DNA from: Phoronis australis
Lineage: Eukaryota > Phoronida > Phoronidae
NCBI GenBank assembly: GCA_002633005.1
Contig: NMRA01000288.1
Span: 198,300 to 262,299, forward strand
DNA: 64,000 bases
Direction of reading: 5' to 3'
The translations under genes were made by a program, and so were the position numbers. The notes under the pieces are model-generated. The model was not told the origin of the DNA. It did no database searches and was given only the letters and a program-made list of their open reading frames with translations. Shown piece after piece: positions 1 through 11,400 of the stretch (positions within the stretch are counted from its first letter, which is position 1; every line of letters begins with the position of its first letter).

Positions 1-567
1 CAGGCGAACTTATGGTATTTATTGGTGTCGATATCAACAAATGTGACCAGTGAACGTGTTGCAGTCACTGACAAAATGTGTGACTTAATTTTTCCCACAT
101 TGGCATGCTTTGAGACCTTCCAGAAGTGCCTGTTGGGCGACCATATTGAATAGCAGTTGTATACCAATCTCTATTGTAGTATCATGTTAGGCGGCTGATA
201 ATAGAGACTGTTGTGTGTCGTCACCTAGCTTGCACTGAACACGTTTTTACAAAATAACGAACCGTCGGTTCTTTGCTAGTTTAGAAACCTCCTCTTCTCT
301 GATCAAGAAACAAGTTGAGTCAAATTTTATTGCGTTAAGCGCAGAACGCGGGTTTTTAGCCGACTTCATATTACACTAAACCCTGTTTTGTCGTTTAGAA
401 GGATTGTAATTAAGGTGATGAGATGGAGGAAGCGATGGAGGAGTGGGAGATGAGGAGGTGATGCAGAAGACGGACGAAGGGGAAGTTGTTTAAGAAGATG
501 ACGATTTTGACGATGATGACAATGACGAAAACGCCTTTTTACAAATAATATTTTGCTTTCGTTTAAG

Positions 568-731
568 GTGTGATTGGAGTACAAGACAAGACGACTGTCA
601 ATTTCACTCTCCCAATGCACACTAGCAATATTACCCTGGCTACGGGAAGAAGCGGCAACGACTATACTTACACTACGTTCAGTGCCGGTTCAGGTTTGAG
701 CGTGGAACTTAACAGAGGACAAACTTACCAG
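568..731 (+). CDS. Copy 1 exon D
   Basis: Acceptor follows TTTAAG, donor is CAG|GTGTGT. 164 nt, entering in phase 1 and leaving in phase 0. Encodes the beta-rich segment containing VNFTLPMHTSNITL and ending NRGQTYQ. It has the same length as exon D of copy 3 (32479-32642). Confidence 0.82.
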
Positions 732-2971
732 GTGTGTTCACGTTAACATATTTACACGAGCATTTTATGTCAGACATTGCAACAGTTGTTCTGTTTTCCT
801 TTTTTGTCATCGAAAGCAGTTCAATTTTTACTTGAATGGATTTCATTGTGTTAACGTGAAGAGTGACACAAGATCTAGGTATGAGCGTCTCCATTAAAAA
901 TTACTTAAATGTATTTCTTCAGGATTACAGGAAAAGGTTTGAATTCTCGTATCATTAACAAAAGTCAATAAAAATTTCCATTTGTATGCCTATTCTTCTT
1001 TTACTTGTAGCTCCAGTCCAACGATGATTTAACCTCCACTCGTATCCAGTCAGACAAAGCAGTCGCTGTCACGTCAGGCAGCAAGCGTACAACTATTGCT
1101 ATGGTAACACGTTCTTCTGATCACATAGAGGAAATGATTCCGCCGACGTTTTCGTGGGGAAAATACTTCATAACAGCACCATTTGCCAGAAGAACTGGAG
1201 GTGATATCTTTCGAATATTAGGTAAGACCATACTACATGACAAGTGGAACAGATCCGGCCCTCTACTATTATACTACAGGATCTTTTCAAATCTTCATGA
1301 ATTACTTTCTGTGACATATTCACAATTAGAGCCGGTGGCTTCTTTAAATACATAGGCCTAACATATTTCTTCTGAGCCTCAAAAAGTAAATATTAACTCC
1401 AATTAATCTTACGTCAAGTCATTATTTTTAAGTTTATTTGACTGAAAGTTCTGTCTTTGGATTATCTGTCTACGAAGTCGTAGCCGTTTGAGTCCGTTTG
1501 TATGAAACGTTTTTTTCTTTCACTTAAAAAGACTTAGAATTTAGATTTTGCACAAAGTTTGTGGGTGGTCATCCTGTGCCATCAACTTGCAATTACAGTT
1601 TCTGTCGACAACACTGAAGTTCAGCTTTGGTCAACACTTCACAAAACCAACGCAACAGAAAAACTCAGACTGGGAAAGTTTAAACAACTAGATGTGCCCT
1701 CCACTGACTTTTACTACATATCAGCCTCGGATCCAATATTGGTCGTTCAATACTCCAAAACAGGTACCTGCACAAGATTTTAAAAAAAGGAATATTCATA
1801 TTTTATTTCCAAGCGTGGCCTACGACATAGCGAATATAGGCCTACTTTAAGCTGAGAAGAAAAATGGTAATGCTGTAAAAGTTATATTTTTGAGTGTAGT
1901 TGCATGGTTTACGTTTCCAGCGCGTCAGTAAAATATATGGAGATTATGTACATATAGTAAGTAACGTACTACCAGATTAGTATTATGCAGTAATGCACTT
2001 CTAAATACTTAATTTCAGGTAAGGTTGACGGGAAAGCCAGCGATCCTTTTATGACTGTGGTTGTATCCATAGAGCAGTTCTCCAAAGACTACACTTTCGC
2101 AACACCGGAAGCCGTGGAGGCTCCATATCAAAACTTTGTCGCCATCACATGCAAAACTGTTGAATGTGGCGAACTTTATTTAGATGGAAGTCCGATAACT
2201 GGTGCAAAGTTCTGGAAAACATGGACCTTAATTCACGGTCCTCAAGCCTCCTTTTCTGTTGGCATCGTTTTGATAAACCATGGGACTCACACTTTAAATC
2301 ACCCCGACCCAACAGTCGTTTACGGTATTCAGGTTTACGGACAGGTGTGGTTAGAATCTTATGGATTCCCTGGGGGCATGTTCGTAACACCACTGTACCT
2401 TGCTTGTGCCGTCACAAATGTTGTGGTTAATGATGGACTTGACAACGACTGTGACGGTAAAATAGACGAAGAACTAGCTGATGGTTTGGACAACGATGGC
2501 GACGGGAATGTAGATGAGGACACGGCGCAACAGGCAAATCCGTTATTCCTGGCATTAACTACTACCACTGCGTCGTTACCCTCAACAACGGATACACCAA
2601 ATAATGTATCGAACTACGGTACTCACAATGGATTCCCAACAAATATTGTGGTAGGAACTGCAGTCCCAGGTGCTATAATATTACTGGTTATTCCTTTTGC
2701 ATGCCGCTGCTGCTGCTTGCTTGCAGCCTTAAAACGTCGAAGGCGTAGAGAAAAGAAGAAGGGATCATCTGAGGCCAACAACGAACAAGATGTGGGAAAC
2801 GGGAATGATCAACACAGTAAGACTGTACAGAAGACTCCAGTCGTCCCGATTCCCATGCCTAGCAGTGGGCATTTCGACCAAGACGACTGGCTGTATTCTC
2901 GATCCAGGTCGTCACAGCCACGTACTGAAAATTCTGTATTGACGACACCAGGAACACTCATGGACATTTAA
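568..2971 (+). CDS. Copy 1: IgGFc-binding-like, single-pass membrane protein (exons D-G, 5' end outside window)
   Basis: Predicted cell-surface protein. Four exons are present (568-731, 1011-1221, 1599-1763, 2019-2971) with GT-AG borders and phases 0, 1, 1 between them; exons A-C lie left of the window. The ectodomain carries the hallmarks of the IgGFc-binding family: a Gly-Gln-Thr-Tyr-Gln strand end, DLT-x-TRIQSDK, IPPTFSWGKYF, ISASDPILVVQY, a DPFM...EQF block and a terminal VYG...SYGFPGG. Then come two DxDxDG loops (DNDCDGKIDEE and DNDGDGNVDED), a stalk of only about 35 residues with few Thr, a membrane span from about 2642 that runs into CRCCC, a KRRRRREKKK stop-transfer patch, and a tail of about 70 residues ending LMDI. 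Coding is open throughout. Function is unknown; adhesion or recognition is inferred from architecture. Confidence 0.85.
1011..1221 (+). CDS. Copy 1 exon E
   Basis: 211 nt between TTACTTGTAG and G|GTAAGA. Encodes the most diagnostic part of the IgGFc-binding fold: DDLTSTRIQSDKAVAVTSG, then IEEMIPPTFSWGKYF and RRTGGDIFRIL. Length and phases are identical in copies 3 and 4. Confidence 0.85.
1599..1763 (+). CDS. Copy 1 exon F
   Basis: 165 nt between AATTACAG and ACAG|GTACCT, phase 1 on both sides. Encodes VSVDNTEVQL through ISASDPILVVQYSKTG. Length is the same in all four copies. Confidence 0.85.
2019..2971 (+). CDS. Copy 1 exon G (terminal exon)
   Basis: Starts after AATTTCAG and ends at the stop at 2969-2971. 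Holds the end of the ectodomain (DPFMTVVVSIEQF to SYGFPGG), the two DxDxDG loops, a short stalk, the transmembrane span and the whole cytoplasmic tail in one exon. The stalk here is about a tenth of that in copy 3. Confidence 0.87.
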
Positions 2972-3114
2972 ATTTCACTCTGGCACATAATCCTGTGTGG
3001 CGTTATAATAATGAGGGAAAAACACTGATGCAGAGTGGTCTAAAATATCGAAATAATTTCCCATGATGTGACTCGCTAGTATCACCACTGTCGGTGAGTA
3101 TCTGATCCCTTGAC

Positions 3115-3120
3115 AATAAA
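3115..3120 (+). promoter_or_regulatory. Candidate poly(A) signal AATAAA of copy 1
   Basis: AATAAA about 145 bases after the stop codon of copy 1. The matching position in pseudogene copy 2 (about 17741) reads AACAAA, so the signal is lost there. Confidence 0.5.
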
Positions 3121-3241
3121 ATCCCTCTAAGAATCTGGCTTGGATTAGCGTTTTTATCAGTTCAAAGCAATGAATGTTAACAACAAAAGGTCAAAGCAAA
3201 CCTTATTTCAGAGCCTTGCCGCCTTTAACTGTGGAAGTTAA

Positions 3242-4175
3242 AGGCAAAGGCAATCTTTTCGTGTCATTTTTAGCAAAAATAAGTTTCGTTGATTATCCCA
3301 GACATATTTTTATTTAATTACAACTTTTTGTAATTTAAACAATGCTCGTCCTTTACTCCTGAAGTGACGTTTTGGGAGGCAAGTATTTCGCGCCAGTTTC
3401 TTTTCACATGGTCTTCCTGTGAGATCTGCCGAGTCAGTCATTGTTCTACCTCTGTTGTGATTAGTTTGGTCGTCGTTTGCTTTTGTTTACGAGTCAGTCA
3501 ACATGTCACATTGTTGCTGTGTACCGAGATGTACCCATTATCGTCTCACAGACCAATGAGCTATACCAGGAGTAGCTCATTGCACAGACAGGGGAACAAT
3601 CGTTCCACTTGCCTGAGTGTCCCGCGACACACTCCCACTGGAGCACACAAACTGCTTATATCCCGCCGTGTGACTCTCTTGCCACACACACCTCACTTTC
3701 TAAATAGATCCAATACTTTAGACAAGTCCTCAATATACTTATCAAAGCTTGGCTCACCAATCTATTCATTGGACGACGAACTGTCCTCTTCACTGGGTGT
3801 CGAACGGGGCTTGTATTCACTCCTTCTACTCAACATCGCAGCAGCGCTGCTTACAGGTTCTGGGCGATAATGAATACATGTACATCCCGGTACGCAGCAA
3901 CAGTGTGGCATGTTGATTGACTCGTAAACAAAAGCAAACGACGACAGAACTTGTCACTGCCAAGGTATAACAATAACTGACTCGACAGCTCTCACAGACA
4001 CACTACATGAAAAGAAATTGGCGCGAAATTGTTGCCTCCCAAAACGTCACTTCCCGAGTAAAGGACGAATAATTATTTAATTTCCGAAAAGCTGTAATTA
4101 AATGAAAAATATGTCTGGGATAATCAAAAAACCTCATGTTTGCAAAAAATGACATGAAAAAGGTTGCCTTTCCAT
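3242..4175. mobile_element. Kolobok-like non-autonomous DNA transposon with about 310-bp inverted repeats carrying a THAP start
   Basis: The two ends are long imperfect inverted repeats (about 3242-3548 and 3862-4175), flanked on both sides by TTAA (3238-3241 and 4176-4179). Each arm contains an ATG followed by a THAP-type zinc-finger start: MSHCCCVPRCT from 3503 on +, and MPHCCCVPGCT from 3911 reading on -. A THAP domain with a TTAA target duplication is the known combination for Kolobok transposases, so this looks like a deletion derivative of such an element. The central 310 bases are too short for a transposase. PiggyBac also uses TTAA but lacks THAP. The Kolobok assignment is inference; the repeats, TTAA and THAP starts are visible. 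Confidence 0.7.
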
Positions 4176-4264
4176 TTAATGGGTCAAAATATGAGACAGA
4201 TTAAAGCTTTGTGATCATTTTGGCAGTTTTGGTATGACTCTTAACTTTTCATTTATGTAGAGAT

Positions 4265-5385
4265 TTCAACAGTGAATCTTAAAAGTTTGCTCGTGTGCAT
4301 TGCGTAGGATTGATATACCACCGACTCGTGCTACGTAACGAAGAACTGGGACCAACAAAATCCACCGCGTATATTGAGATACTACCGCATGGTGTTGCGT
4401 CAGGGAGGACTGTAACAAGCGAGAAGTGCACTGGTTCAACGCAGTGGGAGATAATAGTAGTTGGTACAAGGACTGCCCTAGATGACGTGCAAGATGCAAG
4501 TTATAATTTCTGAACAGTTGGTTACTGAAGCGGCCAACAGAATCGTGACTAAAAGAGCGTCGAGCCAGAGCTTGGCCGGATCAAAGGCGTTTGATTGTAA
4601 TCTTAGATTTAGTTCAAGTTCTCCCTATAGAGAGCGCCTGCGTAGTTAACCGTCATCGCAGCAAGTGCAATAAATGAGCTTAAATATAATTAGGGCTTTT
4701 AGGGACCTCGGTATCTCCATTTCTCTCTGAAATGCTTTTAAAGACTCACACGAAATACTCCACCCCACGTCAAAAATCGCCCTTCAAAGATTAAACGTTC
4801 CCCTCAAGGTTAGACTCATTCTTATATATCTCACAGGAATTTTTAGCCCGAAAATCTCACTTCAGAATCATGCATTTTTCATTGTGTGCAGCCTCGATGT
4901 GCAGAAAAGAATATGAATTAAGTTTATCGCAAGTGCAATGGCGGTACTATAGTATTGCGTAACGAAAGTAATTTTAATCAAAATGTGATTTCTCGGTTCA
5001 CAATCTAACATTGCTACTACTTAGGGTTGGCTTTCCAATTCAGAAACCCCTTGGCTTGACTAGTACTTTGCTCTGAGTCAATTCCAACAATTGGGTTAGG
5101 TTCATTTTTACTCTAAGAAATACTTCGCATATAGCGAAAATAGAAGGATAAGATTTCGGGTCACTCGTATCCCTTGATGAACCGTGGAATATAATTAGCC
5201 AGCGAATCACATGATGCCGGACAAAAGACCAACCGAATATTTAACAATAGACTGCAATAATGTCTGGACTTACCCTGGATTTTGAATTCGCTTTAGTCAA
5301 CATTTGAGAACAGGCGGTAGGCAGTTTTTTCAATGTCTGTTCAGTGTTTACCTGTTGTCCACTAAGATATTAGTCAGCCGCGGCT
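4265..5385. repeat. Segmental duplication block (partner 21780-22872)
   Basis: About 1.1 kb that aligns, with small indels, to 21780-22872 upstream of copy 3. Shared landmarks are ACCACCGA...CGTG near the start, TAATTAGGGCTTTTAGGGAC, and ACCTGTTGTCCACTAAGAT at the end. I see no coding potential. It is the left part of the duplicated unit. Confidence 0.8.
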
Positions 5386-5687
5386 AAATCTTGAAAAGTC
5401 TTCCAAATAAAGTTTCAATGTACATGTAGTTGCAGTTACCTAAAAGTGGCACTGATCACTGTTTGAGGGAGTTGCCAAGCTAAGCATTGTAAATGGACAA
5501 AATTATCGAAGTTTTTTAACATTGTTATTATTCTGCGGTGCGACAATTAGCTAGCTAAGTAGGTCATTTAAGGCTATTGACTATGCACCACTCTCGTATA
5601 ACGGCTCAATGTCTGGCTTATATCCTCAAAGCTTTCCAACGCCAACAACAATAGATGGAACACGTAAATTTATATTAAACAATAACA

Positions 5688-5788
5688 AATTATCAGTTCA
5701 ACCGAAGTTCAAAGATCATTACTGATTTCAGTAAGGAACAGTATGTGATTAATCAATAATGGTATGCGACGGGTTCAGACAAAATTTA
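5688..5788. repeat. Sequence matching the 3' end and stop region of copy 3
   Basis: About 100 bases at roughly three-quarters identity to 35842-35941, where the same sequence encodes the last residues and stop of copy 3. Shared words include TTTCAGTAA, GAACAG and ATAATGGTATG. It could be a dispersed repeat or a relic of another gene tail. Confidence 0.55.
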
Positions 5789-5989
5789 ATTACGGTAAAG
5801 TCGCGTGATTTTCGGACGGCCCGCCATTTTCGACCAAGAATAAATATTTCCGAAATGAGTTTTTCATGGTCCACGAAATTCGTACAAGGTCCAAAAACTG
5901 TTTTTCAATGATCCTCGAATTTCGGACAATGTCATAAACGTCGGATTTTTGTCCCGCAGTAACTTAATTTCGAGGAGAAACACCTTAAA

Positions 5990-6770
5990 AAGGGTCCATT
6001 TTCAACACAGTTGTACAATTTTGTAATCTCCAGTGTAGTTTTATTCGTGTTGAGCAGTAAGTGATACGTAAACTAAAAGTTTTTGAGTTTCACACCACAA
6101 AGTTTTCACAGAACCACATTCCACAAACATATATTTAAAAGTCTCAACAGTTCCACAACATGCACACTTGTCATCACTTACGAGGTTCATCTTTTTCAAA
6201 TTAAGTTTAGTAAACACTTCTCCATGAATATAGAAACATTTAAAGGTTTAACATAAGGAGGTAACAAGAGTTTGTGTGGAAGAGCATAAATTTGTTTAAT
6301 TCGTTGTCTAGAGTAAATATCAGTTAAGCAGTACTCTATATCAGGAGGCAAACAATTTTGGAAAGCAAAATATTTCTAGAAAACAAATTAGTAGTTTGGC
6401 TTGTCTGGGGATGTATGCATTTTGAAATCGAAGGATCAGCTTTAAACTTAATCGCATGTCTCAAAGCAGCATAATGAATCCAATTTGAAAACTTATATCT
6501 ACTTTTCAAAACCTCCCATGTCAGAATTTTTTTTTCAAAATTCAAAAGATCCTTCACAAAAATAATGCCAGCCTCAAAGAAACTATTAAAGAATACAGTC
6601 CTCCTATCAATCAATATGTTTTTATTATTCCACACTACTTGGTTCTCAATTGTTATGTCCTTATGTAAATGAGCACTTATTTCTTCCAGTGTAGTTAAAC
6701 AGATTCTAGTCCAGTCTTTTATACAGTTGATAACCCTGAAATGAGCTGTGTTGTGGGAATACACCTCTAC
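5990..6770 (-). pseudogene. LINE (non-LTR retrotransposon) ORF2 C-terminal relic
   Basis: On the - strand, 6336-6764 encodes a segment typical of the region downstream of the reverse transcriptase in L1/Tx1-like ORF2 proteins: VVWNNKNILIDRRTVFF, then a GIIFVKDLL-type stretch and WIHYAALRHAI. After at least one frameshift (about 6230-6340) the reading continues with the end-of-ORF cysteine motif KCACCGTVETFKYMFVEC (about 6113-6172) and TLWCETQKLL. The reverse transcriptase itself is absent, so the element is 5'-truncated and dead. A remnant of its edge survives at 24608-24700 in the duplicated unit. Exact LINE clade not resolved. Confidence 0.72.
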
Positions 6771-8423
6771 AAAATGTGACTTTTACATCTAAGTTCTCAA
6801 CAAACGGGTGCCTTTTAATTGTATAGGAATTCTAGAAAGGTGGTATTCTGATTTCAAACACTCCGCCTCTTTAATCTAACAGAGCGCACTCCGCGTAAAA
6901 AGTTCTTAAAATTGAGTCTCAAGGTTTAAGGCTTAAAGATCCACTTTGTTTTTTTGCGTAGTTCCCTCTACCTCCAACCAATGACATGTTCTCATACATT
7001 TCTGTAGCCATTTTCTTGTGTTTTGAATGATAATCAAAACTATAAACCTTTGGAACATCAAAACCTGACTGTAAGTTTTCGAAAAAGTGCTTTAAAACAT
7101 GTATTTTGATTTTTTTAGAACATAAATTGTCGAGATTTGTTTTATACATGCTAAATACACACAAAACGATTGTTTGTCTTCACTTTCAATTTAAGCAGCT
7201 TTAGTCCTTGGCATTACAAAAAGAGAAGTGGTGGAAATTTTAAATTTGAAAACTGATAAATAACTCAATTGGAATGAAAAAATCCTTGCATGCAATTGTT
7301 CCTCTGAACTTTGGTGACTGATTAACACAAAAAAAGTTTTTGTTATTTCTAAACAATATTCCAGGCGACATACGTCTTAATATTTGTCTTGACAATGCCC
7401 TTTCCATGAGTCAGGGTGTAATCTTTTACTCCCGATCAATCTCAGAAAATTGTTTGTCGTTTTCCATTCCGTTTTTCTGCCAGTACATTAGCCCTAATAC
7501 TGGGGTCATTAAGTGCAGACTAAGATTAAGCAGTTATTCACCCCAGTCGTTATGTACTCGAGTAGAGAATACAAGACACTTACCTTGAGTCCACACAAAA
7601 GTAGACTAGAAATCAACAAAATATTATTGAGTAAATAGGTAAGACCCCGGCCCCAGGTGTTCCTTGGCCATGGTCTTCAAGTCGATAAATGTGCTCTTTG
7701 ATGTGGCTGTGGCAATCGGGTCTTTAGCACCGCTGGAAGCAACTAGGATATAGAGCACTAGAATTCATCAAAATACGACCAAACTCTGTCAACTATTAAA
7801 ATGTTTCTCAATACTAAACGAATCTATTAACGTAACTATACACAAGAATACATTAAAACACTTTAAGTTTTCAAACAGTAGCGGAAAATTTTTACTGAAT
7901 ACTTAACGGATTCACCAAATTATGATACTTTTGACCTCTAGTGCCGCACAGTGGTGTAGCGAGAGGGCAATTGTAATATCTTTCAGCTTTACTCTGTATT
8001 GAATTATTGCTCGTTAATTTAACTTGAACTCTTCGTGACATTCTTCGTTTTCCGTTGAGTATTATTTCGTATACTGGCTTAAATATTCTGCTATTCGAGC
8101 AGTGTGTTCTGCTTATGTTTTGCAAAGACTGACACAAAATAAATCACACGATAATATTTAGTTGTGGTACTTCAAGTAAGGCTGGTGTCTATAACTCCCG
8201 TGTGTACACATTACTGATCAGAAAGCGCCGAAACGGCATTGACGTCAGTCCTCTTTACTTGGACAAACAACGAGAGCGATTCACACGAAAACGAAAAATA
8301 GTTTTAAAAAGTTTTTGTTTTGGTTTCTGAGGAGACATTGGGTATCGCGTTTTTTGGAGCGTGGTGACCATTGCGACTTTTATGAGAGATCATCTATTGC
8401 TTTGCATTGCGTCTGGTGATAAA
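6690..8423. repeat. Duplicated unit backbone, copy-2 unit (partners 24605-26273, 41100-41760, 50480-51096)
   Basis: Non-coding sequence that aligns to 24605-26273 upstream of copy 3. Parts also match 41100-41760 and 50480-51096 upstream of copy 4. Landmarks are CAATATTCCAGGCG...AGGTCTTAAT and GTGTTCTGCTTAT. Several short ORFs in it are not conserved between units, so I do not call genes. Confidence 0.8.
8335..8423 (+). promoter_or_regulatory. Conserved 5' leader/promoter-proximal block of copy 2
   Basis: GTGGTGACCATTGCG (from 8361) and ATCATCTATTG lie just upstream of the exon A remnant. They are conserved in the same position before exon A of copies 3 and 4. Conservation suggests a 5' UTR or core promoter, but no TATA box or initiator can be assigned with confidence. 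Confidence 0.35.
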
Positions 8424-8467
8424 ATGAATTTGCTATTCGCATGCGTATTTGTTCTTACGGAATTTCT
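8424..8467 (+). pseudogene. Copy 2 exon A remnant (signal peptide)
   Basis: ATG followed by NLLFACVFVLTEF, matching the signal exons at 26274 and 51097. The sequence then jumps directly to DNA that in copy 3 lies about 190 bases into the next intron, so a deletion removed the end of the exon and its splice donor. Confidence 0.8.
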
Positions 8468-11400
8468 AGCTTGTTTTTGCTTAAACGAAAAGGGAAATCT
8501 GAGTTTGCAAAATAAGTGGCAGCTCGTTCACCTTTGACACTAAGTGCACTAATGACACGCCGTCATTGAGTTCTGTGCCGGTAGATTGCACTTGCTGTTA
8601 AAAATAACGCAATTCAAATCAGTCCAATCTCACCAAATAATCTCCAAGAGCCAATTATTTTTTCTAGGATAGGGCTGGTAAGCTTCCCACCATACTCAAA
8701 AAACATTCGTTTACACTCCCGTAATTTTGCGAGCTATTGCGATAACGTGCTATTCTCGCAAGAAACTCGATACACGGAACGCTCAGCAGGTTTTAAACAA
8801 CAACGTTCATTATTCAAACGTACAAATCACTGTAAATTTTAAGAAATAAACAATCGTGTACAAATGTAAAAAATACATTTCTTTCCATAGGTAAGGGATT
8901 TGCGACTTCAACCTTTGTTTGAATTGAAGTTACAATAAACTCCCAAGAATTTCCGCGACAGTCGCACTGCTTCAGCGGATGAACTAACCCTCCGTGAAAC
9001 GGGAACTTCAAAGAATACTAAACCCGGTTCTGACCTATTAACAGATACTAACAATGACTTTTCCTTGCAGCTCTCTAAAACAAAATTTTGAAAACTCCTT
9101 ACAAAGTCTCTTAAACTGGAAAGAGTATTTGTAGTTACGAAACAACTAGAGGAAAAGACCATTCACCAAAAACCACAATCTATTCTGCGGCAAAGTGACC
9201 ATTTATTATAAGTTGCATCTTATCAGACTAAGAAATCGGTCACTTCTCATCTTATTAAGGAACAACGAGACCTTGTTTGTAGCGATAAGCGGTCAAAAGC
9301 AAAGGATCGCTTCCTGAAAGGAACGTATGTTTATACTCAGTGAGTCTGACACTGTGGGGTCTCTTTCATTAAAGCGACTTAAGACATAAAGGCCTGCTAT
9401 GGTGCCTGCTGTGCTATACGTGACATAACAGGTCAGGTGACCACATACTTTTGGTGAAGACGAAAAATCTTGTTGTCACTATGAAAATGGCGGAGAGCAG
9501 TGGAAGCTGCCATTACGATTGCACAGCTAACAAAAACATTATGCATAAATGTACTCCCAAAGTTCCTCAAGCACGGAGGTGGCAGGCCCAGCAGAGGCGG
9601 TGAAAAGAACCCATCTCTTGTGACAATGGGCCTGCAGAAGATCTCAAGGCAATATATCGACCTTGTCGCTGTCTGTCACTAAATTCAAACATGACTTTGG
9701 TACGGCAATAGCCATTAGTAACCTTCCTGAGCGGACTGAAAAATTGACGGTCAGATGATTGAACATTCTTGCTTCGATATTTTTCTTTCAAATTTTCAGT
9801 CATAAGAAGTTATCGTCAGCAGTCACGGAAAAATCGTATGCATCGGTTCGCGTTAAAGAACAACCCAGGCATACTTTTACGATTCGTTTTTTGTAAAAAA
9901 ATGCATGTTCAACATGAGGAGTTGGCCAACCCCCGTTTTCATCGTAATGTAACAAACGGCGTAACATACCGTCTTCTCCCTTACGTATCACTAACAATAT
10001 ATTCGTAATACAGAACTTGTATCATTCACTGTGAAAATGGTCAGTTTTTAACACTAGTGGCTGCATTTCGGCCTGCAACCAAGACTCTACCTTCACTGTG
10101 TTACTATTAGCTGTAGCAACAACAGTATCAGTCGGTTAAATCACAATCAATGTCCATAATAGGTGGACTCTTTTGGTGAAAAATGAAAGATATCATATAA
10201 CTATAGAAGCTGGGGTATTTTAAAGTACCATAATTCCAGGTTTGCGATCTCAAATATTTTTGCACAAGAACCACCGAATAAATTTTTACGGTCTGATGCC
10301 TCACGGACAGTTGTACGTGTACACTAAAACTTGTAGTCACAGCCCACTTCTACCATGCAAAAAATAACAAGGTAGCTATAAATTTAATAATTTCTTGATT
10401 AAATTCAAGAAGTATGACATAATAAAGTAACTTATTACCATGCTGATGAAGTTGTTCTATATGATAATGCATTGCATGTCTTAACACAGTATAATGAGAA
10501 CCTTTTCTCCGGCAATATGGTTTTACTACTTTTTTCCAAAAACGTTATTGGTACTATTTGCCTAGTTTTCAATACATTCACCAGTTGGTCAAAATAGTTA
10601 AAGCAATGCTAGGTCCAACGTTTAACTTGTAAGCAGTAAAAATGGTACTGGTCAGGGTACGTACACTACGTAATGCTAGGTCCAGCGTTTAACTTGTAAA
10701 CAGTAAAAATGGTACTGGTCAGGGTACGTACACTACGTAATGCTAGGTCCAGCGTTTAACTTGTAAACAGTAAAAATGGTACTGGTCAGGGTACGTACAC
10801 TACGTAATCACGTGACTGTTTCTACACTTAATCAGCATCAAGTTTTGACTAAGTTAAAAATGTCTCCGATGGTCTCGAGTTTTGTCCTGTCACTGCTTGT
10901 TGGTTCATTGCAAGTTGCCTTAAGAGATGGAGCACCTGCCTTTGCAATATCACTTGTGACATGACGTGCCTTCTAGGGTGTTACTGGCTAAGTCCTTTGT
11001 GGCATTCCATTGAACACAAATTTGATAATGTCCATACTTTTTGTCACACTGAATGGATTTTGGATATACCAGTATTGTTCATGATAACAGCAGTATGTAT
11101 ATAACGGATATCACAAACCTTATTCACGAAATTTGGCATTTTCTGCAGTATTTCAAATATGTCTAGCAAAACACCTTGTCTTCATTCTGGGGGAAATTCA
11201 AGTATGAAATATATACCGTGTATCGACAAAAAAGATTTAGCAGAACCGCACTGGAGTCGCACAACCTCCTGAAAAAAATTTCCCAGGTTAGAGGTTATGG
11301 TGCTGTCACTCAAATCGAATCTGCCGCTAGACACAGAGCAGCTCCGTACGTCCCGCGTTGCCATAACATTGAGTCAACGACATGTACATATGATACAAAG

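Noticed and set aside
3364-3870. 168-codon + strand frame
   Set aside because: It lies across the terminal repeat and centre of the Kolobok-like element, and the THAP starts are in other frames. No domain.
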